NCBI RefSeq assembly: GCF_001905845.1
Contig: NZ_LIVZ01000002.1
Coordinates: 558,001 to 622,000, forward strand
Reading direction: 5' to 3'
Source of the DNA: Streptomyces sp. TSRI0107
Lineage (GTDB): Bacteria; Actinomycetota; Actinomycetes; Streptomycetales; Streptomycetaceae
Length of the DNA stretch: 64,000 nt
In this document: in pieces, positions 50,575 through 57,719 of the stretch
Layout of the letters: every line of letters begins with the position of its first letter
Numbering within the stretch: the stretch's first letter is position 1
Made by a program: the position numbers and the translations under genes
Notes under the pieces: generated by a model
What the model was told of the DNA's origin: nothing
Seen by the model: the letters and a program-made list of their open reading frames with translations, nothing else
Databases searched by the model: none

Positions 50575-51441
50575 TCAGGCGCTGTCATCGCTCTCCTGGT
50601 GCGCGCGGTCCCAGCCCAGCTGCCGCAGCGCGTCGGAGATGCGTGTGTAGACACCGGGGCTGTTGGGCTGCCCGCAGCCGCTCCCCCAGGACACCAGTCC
50701 GATGAGCCTGCCCTGGGCCACCAGCGGCCCGCCGCTGTCCCCCTGGCAGGAATCCCGGCCGCCCGCCGCCTCCCCGGCGCACACCATGGCCCGGGAGAGA
50801 TAACTGCCGTCGCTACCGCCCGGATAAGCCGTCTCGCAGAGCGTGTCGGGCAGCACATGCACCTGAGCGGCCCGCAGGCCGTACGCGTAGTCGCCGGTGC
50901 CCGTGGCATCCCCCCAGCCGTAGACGGTGGCTCCCGTACCGGGCTCGTACGCCGGGTACCCCGCACCGGCCATCCCGACCACCGCGCCCTGGGGCAGCGA
51001 CTCGGCGAGGCTGAGCACCGCGAAGTCCCCGGCGTTGCTGCCGTCGTCGTAGGCGGGATTCACCCAGCTCTGGCGCACCGCTATCTCCTGGCCCTGGGTG
51101 GTACGCAGATCCGTTCGCCCGGCGATGATCTTGAGGTCGCGCACCTGGTTCGGCGGCGCGCCCAGGACGTCCTCGGCGAGGCAGTGTGCCGCCGTGAGCA
51201 CCGTGGTCGGGCCGACCGCCACGCCGCCGCAGAACTGTCCCGACCGCGTACCCCCGAACCGGTCACGGCTGGACAGCGCCACCGTCCAGGGCGCCTCGGA
51301 CACGTCGACCGGGAAGCCGCCCACGACGATGCTGTCGGCGGCCGCCGGCGTGGCGGAGACCAGCGGTGCCAGCGGTATCGCGGCCGCGGCGGCCACCAGG
51401 GCCAGTGGCCGGGCCAGCGCCCGGGCAAAGGGGTGACGCAT
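50575..51441 (-). CDS. secreted trypsin-like serine protease
   Basis: A 288-residue S1 peptidase. The signal peptide is about 1-36 (Ala-rich, ATPAAADS cleavage region). The mature domain begins near IVVGGFPVD, as in trypsin-fold proteins after propeptide removal. The triad is His in VLTAAHCLAED, Asp in NAGDFAVLSLAE and Ser in CQGDSGGPLVA. Disulfide cysteines pair as in trypsin (QFCGGVA/AAHC, METAY region, SWGSGCGQ). It should be active extracellularly. ATG at 51441 is favoured over the GTG two codons upstream because GAGGAG lies 5-6 bases before it. Confidence 0.9.
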   Translation of the reverse strand: MRHPFARALARPLALVAAAAAIPLAPLVSATPAAADSIVVGGFPVDVSEAPWTVALSSRDRFGGTRSGQFCGGVAVGPTTVLTAAHCLAEDVLGAPPNQVRDLKIIAGRTDLRTTQGQEIAVRQSWVNPAYDDGSNAGDFAVLSLAESLPQGAVVGMAGAGYPAYEPGTGATVYGWGDATGTGDYAYGLRAAQVHVLPDTLCETAYPGGSDGSYLSRAMVCAGEAAGGRDSCQGDSGGPLVAQGRLIGLVSWGSGCGQPNSPGVYTRISDALRQLGWDRAHQESDDSA

Positions 51442-51539
51442 ACGCACTCCTCACTCTGGGGTGGTCATGGAACACCCAGAGTGATCCAGTACACGCCGCA
51501 CCGCACCCGCGCGGACCGCCACCCGGCATCCGCCCAGCA

Positions 51540-51577
51540 CGAAGGCCCGGTCCCGCGGTGGCGGAACCGGGCCTTCG
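51540..51577 (-). terminator. terminator after hrdB
   Basis: CGAAGGCCCGGT (51540-51551) pairs exactly with ACCGGGCCTTCG (51566-51577). It lies about 20 bases beyond the hrdB stop. Confidence 0.85.
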
Positions 51578-51595
51578 ACGTCGTACGACCGCGAC

Positions 51596-53137
51596 CTAGT
51601 CGAGGTAGTCGCGCAGCACCTGCGAACGCGACGGGTGGCGCAGCTTCGACATGGTCTTGGACTCGATCTGGCGGATGCGCTCACGCGTCACGCCGTACAC
51701 CTTGCCGATCTCGTCGAGGGTCTTCGGCTGACCGTCGGTGAGACCGAAGCGCATGGAGACGACGCCCGCCTCGCGCTCGGACAGGGTGTCGAGCACCGAG
51801 TGCAGCTGCTCCTGGAGCAGCGTGAAGCTGACCGCGTCGGCCGGGACGACGGCCTCGGAGTCCTCGATGAGGTCACCGAACTCGCTGTCGCCGTCCTCGC
51901 CGAGCGGGGTGTGCAGCGAGATGGGCTCGCGGCCGTACTTCTGGACCTCGATGACCTTCTCCGGGGTCATGTCGAGTTCCTTGGCCAGCTCCTCCGGGGT
52001 GGGCTCGCGGCCCAGGTCCTGGAGCATCTGGCGCTGCACGCGCGCGAGCTTGTTGATGACCTCGACCATGTGCACCGGGATACGGATGGTGCGGGCCTGG
52101 TCGGCCATGGCGCGGGTGATCGCCTGACGGATCCACCAGGTGGCGTACGTGGAGAACTTGTAGCCCTTGGTGTAGTCGAACTTCTCGACCGCGCGGATCA
52201 GACCGAGGTTGCCCTCCTGGATGAGGTCCAGGAAGAGCATGCCGCGGCCGGTGTAGCGCTTGGCCAGCGAGACCACCAGACGGAGGTTGGCCTCCAGCAG
52301 GTGGTTCTTGGCGCGGCGCCCGTCCTCGGCGATGATCTCCAGCTCGCGCTTGAGCTTCGGGGCCAGCTTGTCGGCGTTGGCCAGCTTGTCCTCGGCGAAC
52401 AGACCCGCCTCGATGCGCTTGGCCAGCTCGACCTCCTGCTCGGCGTTGAGCAGGGGGACCTTGCCGATCTGCTTGAGGTAGTCCTTGACCGGGTCGGCGG
52501 TGGCGCCGGCGGCGGCGACCTGCTGCGCCGGGGCGTCGTCCTCGTCCTCGTCGGACAGCACGAAGCCCGCGCTCTCGGCACCCTCGGGCTCGTCGCCCGG
52601 CTTGGTGTCCTCGAGTACCTCGTCCTCGAGAAGCTCGACGTCGTCCTTCTTGGCGGTGGTCTTCTTGGCCGCCGTCTTCTTGGCGACCGTCTTCTTCGCG
52701 GCCGCCTTCTTGGCGGTCGTCTTCTTGGCAGCTGCTGCCTTCTTGGCGGGTGCGGCTTCCTCGGCGGGATCGACGGCAGGCTCGGCGGGCGCGGTCGGGG
52801 CGGCCGGCGCGGCGGTGGCCTTACGGGTGGTCACCGTCTTCGCCGCGACCGCCTTGGTGGCGGTGCGCTTGGCCGGGCTCTTCGCTGCGACGCTCTTTCG
52901 GGTGCGCTTGGGTTCCGCGGCACTGACCATCAGCGTCACACCCTCTTCCTCGAGGATCTGATTGAGGCTGCGCAGTACGTTCTTCCACTGAGTGGCCGGA
53001 ATCTGGTCAGCTTCGAAGGCCCGACGCACGTCATCGCCGGCGATCTGCCCCTCAGCCTTTCCCCGCTCGATGAGCGCCATGACAGAGACGGACTCGGCGA
53101 TCTCCGGCGGGAGCGTACGGGATGTGCTGGCCGACAC
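51596..53137 (-). CDS. hrdB: principal sigma factor HrdB
   Basis: A 513-residue sigma-70 factor, close to the 511-residue S. coelicolor HrdB, which directs RNA polymerase at housekeeping promoters. Region 1.1 is replaced by a helical N terminus and a long Ala/Lys-rich tract (about 95-170: repeated [13 protein letters not shown] units). Region 1.2 begins near [20 protein letters not shown]. Regions 2.1-2.4 follow ([20 protein letters not shown], the -10 element), then 3 and 4 ([17 protein letters not shown]). GTG at 53137 is chosen because it starts at [13 protein letters not shown] and GAGAGG precedes it; the upstream frame extension is leader. Confidence 0.96.
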   Translation of the reverse strand: MSASTSRTLPPEIAESVSVMALIERGKAEGQIAGDDVRRAFEADQIPATQWKNVLRSLNQILEEEGVTLMVSAAEPKRTRKSVAAKSPAKRTATKAVAAKTVTTRKATAAPAAPTAPAEPAVDPAEEAAPAKKAAAAKKTTAKKAAAKKTVAKKTAAKKTTAKKDDVELLEDEVLEDTKPGDEPEGAESAGFVLSDEDEDDAPAQQVAAAGATADPVKDYLKQIGKVPLLNAEQEVELAKRIEAGLFAEDKLANADKLAPKLKRELEIIAEDGRRAKNHLLEANLRLVVSLAKRYTGRGMLFLDLIQEGNLGLIRAVEKFDYTKGYKFSTYATWWIRQAITRAMADQARTIRIPVHMVEVINKLARVQRQMLQDLGREPTPEELAKELDMTPEKVIEVQKYGREPISLHTPLGEDGDSEFGDLIEDSEAVVPADAVSFTLLQEQLHSVLDTLSEREAGVVSMRFGLTDGQPKTLDEIGKVYGVTRERIRQIESKTMSKLRHPSRSQVLRDYLD

Positions 53138-53300
53138 GAACAACCTCTCGGAACGTTGGAAAACGACTTCCGGCCCCGTCCACGGCGGACAGGAGCCGAC
53201 CGCCGGCTTGGGAATGGGCCGACGGCGCGGGCGGGGGCCGGGAAGATGCACAGCGCCTTGAACGGCGTCCGTATTCCCTCCGCGGCTGTCACCTCTTAGG

Positions 53301-53328
53301 TCATCGCGTTGTTCCCCCGAGCGTTACG
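53301..53328 (-). promoter_or_regulatory. ECF-type promoter of hrdB
   Basis: On the minus strand CGTAAC (53328-53323) is separated by exactly 16 bases from CGATGA (53306-53301). This -35/-10 pair is the ECF-sigma type reported for hrdB promoters read by sigma ShbA. Expected start near 53294, about 155 bases ahead of the GTG. Confidence 0.7.
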
Positions 53329-53435
53329 CCCAATCTGCGTGGCCCGAGTCACACCCCGTAAGCGGTCAAAAACGATCAGACAGTGACAGACAGGGTCGCT
53401 CGTCGTTCATCCAGGGCTGCCGTCGCGCCGTCGGA

Positions 53436-53463
53436 CCCCGCGGATCTTGAGGATTCCGCGGGG
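53436..53463 (-). terminator. terminator after whiH
   Basis: CCCCGCGGA (53436-53444) pairs with TCCGCGGGG (53455-53463) with a 10-base loop, about 150 bases beyond the whiH stop and in the region before hrdB. Confidence 0.5.
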
Positions 53464-53609
53464 CCCGACGAGAGACGGCCCGCCGGGCCGGACGCCGGAG
53501 GAGAGGGCGACGCCGGAGTGGGCGATGCCGGGGAGCGCCGCCGGAGAGGGAGGAAGAGGAAGGGGGGAAGCCCTCCGGCCGCGACGCCCGCGATGCCCGC
53601 GATGCCCGC

Positions 53610-54497
53610 TCAGTGCTCGCGCGGCGCGGGTACCACGCGCTCCACCTCGGGGTGGACGGTGAGGAGCTGCCGCATGGCCGCCTCGGCCGCCGCGCCGTCG
53701 CCCGCGGCGAGCGCGTCCACGATCCGGCCGTGGTGGGCCAGCGTCGCCTCGTTCGGCCGGTCACAGCCCGTGACCGGGCCCCCGGAGACCTGGAGGGCCG
53801 CCGAGACGATCCCGGACAGGTGCTCGAGCATGCGGTTGCCGGCGATCTGGATGAGCAGCGAATGGAACTCGGTGTCGGCGCGGGAGAAGGTGAGCGCGTC
53901 ACCCTGCCCCATGGCGTGGCCCATGATCTCGACCATGTCGGACAGTCGCTGCTGGACGTCCTCACGGCCGTGACCGGCGGCCAGCCGCGCGGCGAGGGGC
54001 TCGATCGTCCAGCGCAGCTCGCTCAGCTCCCGGCGCTGGTCGTCGCGCTGCGGCCCGAAGGCCCGCCACTCGATGATGTCCGGGTCGAGCAGGTTCCAGT
54101 CGCTGACGGGACGGACCCGCGTGCCGACGTTCGGACGGGCGCTGACCAGGCCCTTGGCCTCCAGGACGCGCAGTGACTCACGGACGACGGTGCGGGAGAC
54201 CTCGAAGCGCTGGCCGATCTCCTCGGGCACCAGTGGGCGGTCGGCGCCCAGATCGCCGGAAACGATCATCTGGCCCAGCTGCTGGACGAGTTGGCCGTGC
54301 AGGCCGCGGCCGCGGCTGCCCGCGGCTCGTCGGCCCACCCGGCCCAGCTCGGGGTCCGCGCCCTCCCAGGCGGGGGCCCCGACGCGGTCCGCGGGGGCGG
54401 TCTCGGCGTAGGGGTAGCGGTCGAGTTCGCCGGGGCCGGACAGGCCGGAGTCTGCGGCGCGGGCGGAGGTCATCATGGTGTGCGCAAGGGTACTCAC
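53610..54497 (-). CDS. whiH: GntR-family sporulation regulator WhiH
   Basis: A 295-residue FadR-subfamily GntR protein directly upstream of hrdB, where S. coelicolor has whiH (length about 295). The helix-turn-helix is about 95-165 (LGADRPLVPEEIGQRFEVSR, VVRESLRVLEAKG). The FCD domain is about 180-290 (ELRWTIEPLAARLAAGHG, ADTEFHSLLIQIAGNRMLEH). The N-terminal 80 residues are a disordered extension. WhiH is needed for sporulation septation and is a WhiG target. GTG at 54497 is chosen on length and the GGA ahead of it. ATG starts at 54476 and 54473 are possible. A palindrome and a WhiG-like -10 lie upstream. Confidence 0.87.
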   Translation of the reverse strand: MSTLAHTMMTSARAADSGLSGPGELDRYPYAETAPADRVGAPAWEGADPELGRVGRRAAGSRGRGLHGQLVQQLGQMIVSGDLGADRPLVPEEIGQRFEVSRTVVRESLRVLEAKGLVSARPNVGTRVRPVSDWNLLDPDIIEWRAFGPQRDDQRRELSELRWTIEPLAARLAAGHGREDVQQRLSDMVEIMGHAMGQGDALTFSRADTEFHSLLIQIAGNRMLEHLSGIVSAALQVSGGPVTGCDRPNEATLAHHGRIVDALAAGDGAAAEAAMRQLLTVHPEVERVVPAPREH

Positions 54498-54517
54498 GCA
54501 TCCTTTGTCGGCGCCGT

Positions 54518-54534
54518 CCTCAACTCCCTTGAGG
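54518..54534 (-). promoter_or_regulatory. CCTCAA-N5-TTGAGG palindrome in the whiH leader
   Basis: Exact 6-bp arms at 54518-54523 and 54529-54534, about 20-37 bases upstream of the whiH start codon. As GntR proteins often repress their own genes, this is a candidate WhiH operator. Confidence 0.45.
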
Positions 54535-54589
54535 TCTTTGGTGAAAAGCACACGAAAGGGTGATCGCTCACCTCGTCGCAATTGACGCC

Positions 54590-54615
54590 TTATCGGAAAG
54601 AAACGGGCTTTCTGC
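54590..54615 (-). promoter_or_regulatory. WhiG-type promoter of whiH
   Basis: The minus strand reads TCCGATAA ending at 54590, close to the flagellar-type/WhiG -10 GCCGATAA. The -35 side (GAAA, TAAA-like, in CAGAAAGCC about 11-15 bases further) is weaker. Established work places whiH under sigma WhiG, and the -10 supports that here. Confidence 0.6.
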
Positions 54616-54659
54616 GAGGGAGTTGTGCACAAGGGGGACCGGAAGGGCGCGGGGGGTTG

Positions 54660-56780
54660 TCATCGGGCCCCGCTCCGCAGGGTCGTGAGCAGATAAGCGC
54701 AGAGCAGGGCGGCCAGCGACAAGGTCAGCGCACCGCCCACGGGTTGGGCGAGCACGCCGGCCACGGCCGACAGATAACGCTCTCCCCCGAAGGGCCACTG
54801 CGACAGCAGCAGCTCGCGCAGCCGCAGCGGAAGTCCGGCCGCGCTTCGCACGGACGGTCCCGCCAGGATCTCCTGTACGAGGGGTACGACGACGACCGGT
54901 ACGGCGACCACCGCCGCCAGCCCCGCCGTGGTGGACCGGAAGACACCGGCGGCTAGGACCCCGGCCCAGGCGCAGCCGATCACCAGCCCGACCCAACTCG
55001 CGCCGAGCGAGAGCCAGTCCGGGGGAACCCGGGCGAGCTCCCGTCCGTAGAAGAGATGGAGCAGTTCGGCGTCGCAGCCCACGGTGAGCACGGCCAGGAC
55101 GAGCGCGGTGACGGCCGAGACCAGCAGCTTCGCCGCGAGCAGCCCCAGTCTGCGGGGCACGGTGCCGCGGTCCGCCGCCAGCGCGGGGTGGCGGAACTCG
55201 TCCCCGAAGGCCAGCGCCCCCAGCAGTCCGGCACCGAGCGCCGCGGGCGGCAGCGGCAGCTCCCGGGGCCAGGCGGCGAGCAGCCGGTGCTGCGGGGTGT
55301 GCCCGACACGGGCCAGGAGTACGGCGGTGAGAGCGGAGACGACGAGCACTACGGCCCCGGTGAGGAACCCCACGCCGATCCCGGTGGCCCGGCGCAGCTC
55401 GTAGCGCAGCGGGCGGAGGGGGCTGGGGGCGGGGCGGACGGAGATGGGGGGTGGGAGCTCGGGGAGGGATTCCGTCGGGGAGGGCGAGGGGGTCGAGCGC
55501 GAGGGGATCGAGGAGGTCGAGGGTGAGGGGGGCGGCGGGGGCGAAGGGGGCGTGTCCGGGGTGGGGGCTGGTTCGGGGAGCTCGGGTTCGTTGGGATGGG
55601 GTGCCGGTGATGCGGCTGCGGTGACTGCGTCCGGGGTCGCCGGGGCCGGGGCGGGCTGAGCGGGTTCGGCCGGGGTGGGGGTCAGCGGGGGTGTCGTTTC
55701 GTCGGCGGTTGCCGTGAGTGGCTGCGGAGGCGTCGCGTCTCCGTGCTCGGCGGTGTCCTGCTGCGTGCCGGGGGTCTGCGGGGTGTCCAGCTCGGTGCCG
55801 GGCGCCTGCGGGGTGTCCGTACCGGCGGGCTGGTCGGCGTGGTCCGGTGCGCCCGGTGGGGGTTCCGGTGGGAGCTGTGCCGTCTCTCCCGCGCCGGCGC
55901 CCATGTCGCCCACCTCGTCGGCGAGTTGGTGGACCAGGATGCCGTGCCGGAACGCGGTCTCGCCGACGTCGGCGCACGTACTGCCGTACACGGAGAGGCG
56001 GTTGCCGCCTTCCGGTACGACCTCCACGGAGCGCTGTCCGGTGCGGGCCTCCTTGGTGAGGACGGCGGCGAGGCGGGCGGCGTGCGGGGTGCGGACGGCG
56101 ACCCGTGGGCGCAGCCGGGTGCGGGCGAAGTCCGCGGCCTCCTGATCGGCGACCACCCTGCCCCCGTCCAGGGTGACGACCCGGTCGGCGGTGCGCGCGG
56201 CCTCCTTGGGGTCGGCCGTGGTGACGAGGACGGTGCCGCCGTGCGCGGCGTGGGCGCGCAGCATGCCGTACAGCCAGCGGCCCTCCCGTGCGGAGAGCCC
56301 GTCGGCGGGGGCGTCGAGGACGAGGGTGTGCGGGTCGGCGAGCAGGGCGCAGGCCAGACCCAGGCGGCGGTCCACGCCCCGGGAGAGCGTGCCGAGGCGT
56401 TCGTCGCGCAGGCTGACCAGGCCGACCGCTTCGAGGACTTCGTCCGCCCGCCTGACCGGGACGCCCGCGGCGGCGCACAGCATCCGCAGATGGCCGCGGA
56501 CGGTGCGCCCCGGGTGGCCCGGCACATCGCCCAGGAGGACGCCCACTTCACGCGACGGGTGGGCGATGCGGTGCAGCGGGCGCCCTCTGAAGTGGGTGAC
56601 GCCACGGCCCTGTTGGAGTTCGAGCATGAGCCGCAGCACCGTCGTCTTGCCCGCGCCCGTGGCGCCGAGCAGCGTGGTGACATGGCCCGCGCGCGCCTCG
56701 AAGGAAACGTCGTCGACGGCGGGCGGAAGGTCCTTGCGGGGGTCGCTGGTCAGTCCGAAGGCCTGGATCACCTGAAGCAA
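54660..56780 (-). CDS. ABC transporter, ATPase and permease in one chain
   Basis: A 706-residue fusion. The N-terminal ATPase is about 1-235 with Walker A LLGATGAGKTTVLRL, signature TLSRGVDRRLGLACALL (degenerate LSGGQ) and Walker B LVLDAPADGL. A linker of about 180 residues is Pro/Thr/Ala-rich, low-complexity and probably flexible. The C-terminal six-span permease half is about 465-706 (GVGFLTGAVVLVVSALTAVL, ALVLAVLTVGCDAELLHLFY). Separate polypeptides are usual, so the fusion is notable. Substrate unknown. The start may be TTG at 56780 or GTG at 56771; the latter follows a TAAATT -10 box by about 8 bases, suggesting leaderless translation. Confidence 0.75.
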   Translation of the reverse strand: MLQVIQAFGLTSDPRKDLPPAVDDVSFEARAGHVTTLLGATGAGKTTVLRLMLELQQGRGVTHFRGRPLHRIAHPSREVGVLLGDVPGHPGRTVRGHLRMLCAAAGVPVRRADEVLEAVGLVSLRDERLGTLSRGVDRRLGLACALLADPHTLVLDAPADGLSAREGRWLYGMLRAHAAHGGTVLVTTADPKEAARTADRVVTLDGGRVVADQEAADFARTRLRPRVAVRTPHAARLAAVLTKEARTGQRSVEVVPEGGNRLSVYGSTCADVGETAFRHGILVHQLADEVGDMGAGAGETAQLPPEPPPGAPDHADQPAGTDTPQAPGTELDTPQTPGTQQDTAEHGDATPPQPLTATADETTPPLTPTPAEPAQPAPAPATPDAVTAAASPAPHPNEPELPEPAPTPDTPPSPPPPPSPSTSSIPSRSTPSPSPTESLPELPPPISVRPAPSPLRPLRYELRRATGIGVGFLTGAVVLVVSALTAVLLARVGHTPQHRLLAAWPRELPLPPAALGAGLLGALAFGDEFRHPALAADRGTVPRRLGLLAAKLLVSAVTALVLAVLTVGCDAELLHLFYGRELARVPPDWLSLGASWVGLVIGCAWAGVLAAGVFRSTTAGLAAVVAVPVVVVPLVQEILAGPSVRSAAGLPLRLRELLLSQWPFGGERYLSAVAGVLAQPVGGALTLSLAALLCAYLLTTLRSGAR

Positions 56781-56866
56781 TTTAGCGCGCTATATACCGT
56801 TTTCCGGGCACCGAACGGCCTGTCCATGGAGCGGGCGCTCGTCTCGGGCCCTTCGGGGCGCCCGGC

Positions 56867-57625
56867 TCACACCTCGGGGCGCAGCATCGGAGGGTTGAGG
56901 AGCGTGGCACCGCCGGCGCGGAAGAGCTGGGCGGGGCGGCCGCCCTGGCGCGTGGTCGTACCGCCGGTGGGGACCAGGAAGCCCGGTGTGCCCGTGACCT
57001 TCCGGTGGAAGTTGCGGGGGTCGAGCGCCACGCCCCACACCGCCTCGTACACCCGGCGCAGCTCGCCGACGGTGAACTCGGGCGGGCAGAAGGCGGTGGC
57101 CAGCGACGAGTACTCGATCTTGGAGCGGGCGCGTTCCACCCCGTCCGCGAGGATCCGCGCGTGATCGAAGGCGAGCGGCGCCAAGGGGTCGCCTTCCCGG
57201 CCGTAGCCGGCCTGTTCCAGCAGTTCCTCGACCGGCGCCCAGCGGGCGTTGCTGGCGTCGCCGCCCGCGCGGGGGGCGGGCAGGTCCGGGGCGAGGGCGA
57301 GGTGGGCGACGCTGACCACCCGCATCCGGGGGTCGCGGTCCGGGTCGCCGTAGGTCGCGAGCTGTTCCAGGTGGGCGCCGTTGTCCTGGGCGGGAGCGGC
57401 GGGGTCGTGGACCCGCAGTCCGGTCTCCTCGGCCAGCTCGCGCGCCGCCGCCTGCGCCAGGTCCTCGTCGTCCCGTACGAAGCCGCCGGGCAGCGCCCAG
57501 CGCCCCTGGAACGGCGGCTCGCCCCTGCGTACCGCCAGCGCACACAGGGCATGGCGGCGCACGGTCAGCACGACCAGGTCCACGGTGACGGCGAAGGGCG
57601 GAAAGGCTGACGGGTCGTAGGGCAT
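56867..57625 (-). CDS. NrtR-type Nudix transcription regulator
   Basis: A 252-residue protein with an N-terminal Nudix fold (about 1-145) and a C-terminal winged-helix domain (about 155-245, FCPPEFTVGELRRVYEAVWG, RNFHRKVTGTPGFLVP). The Nudix box reads AARELAEETGLRV, so part of the GX5EX7REUXEEXGU motif is kept; whether it still hydrolyses or only senses ADP-ribose is open. NrtR proteins control NAD metabolism genes. Start ATG at 57625, preceded by TATGAT seven bases upstream and no ribosome site, so likely leaderless. A palindrome overlaps the promoter. Confidence 0.82.
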   Translation of the reverse strand: MPYDPSAFPPFAVTVDLVVLTVRRHALCALAVRRGEPPFQGRWALPGGFVRDDEDLAQAAARELAEETGLRVHDPAAPAQDNGAHLEQLATYGDPDRDPRMRVVSVAHLALAPDLPAPRAGGDASNARWAPVEELLEQAGYGREGDPLAPLAFDHARILADGVERARSKIEYSSLATAFCPPEFTVGELRRVYEAVWGVALDPRNFHRKVTGTPGFLVPTGGTTTRQGGRPAQLFRAGGATLLNPPMLRPEV

Positions 57626-57636
57626 GCCGCGATCAT

Positions 57637-57655
57637 AGTCGTCTGCCTGACGATA
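57637..57655 (-). promoter_or_regulatory. operator over the NrtR-type gene promoter
   Basis: AGTCGTC (57637-57643) and GACGATA (57649-57655) are inverted arms separated by TGCCT. They cover the space just upstream of a TATGAT -10 box (57631-57636 on the minus strand), so binding would block transcription. Autoregulation by the encoded protein is the simplest reading. Confidence 0.5.
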
Positions 57656-57719
57656 AACACTCCCTTCACAGGTCACATCGCCGGCCCCGCTCGCCGCCCC
57701 GACACCCCGGCCCGCACGC

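Noticed and set aside
53366..53609. Frames on both strands downstream of whiH
   Set aside because: They are Arg/Pro/Ser-rich noise without starts supported by ribosome sites. A hairpin in this gap fits a terminator.
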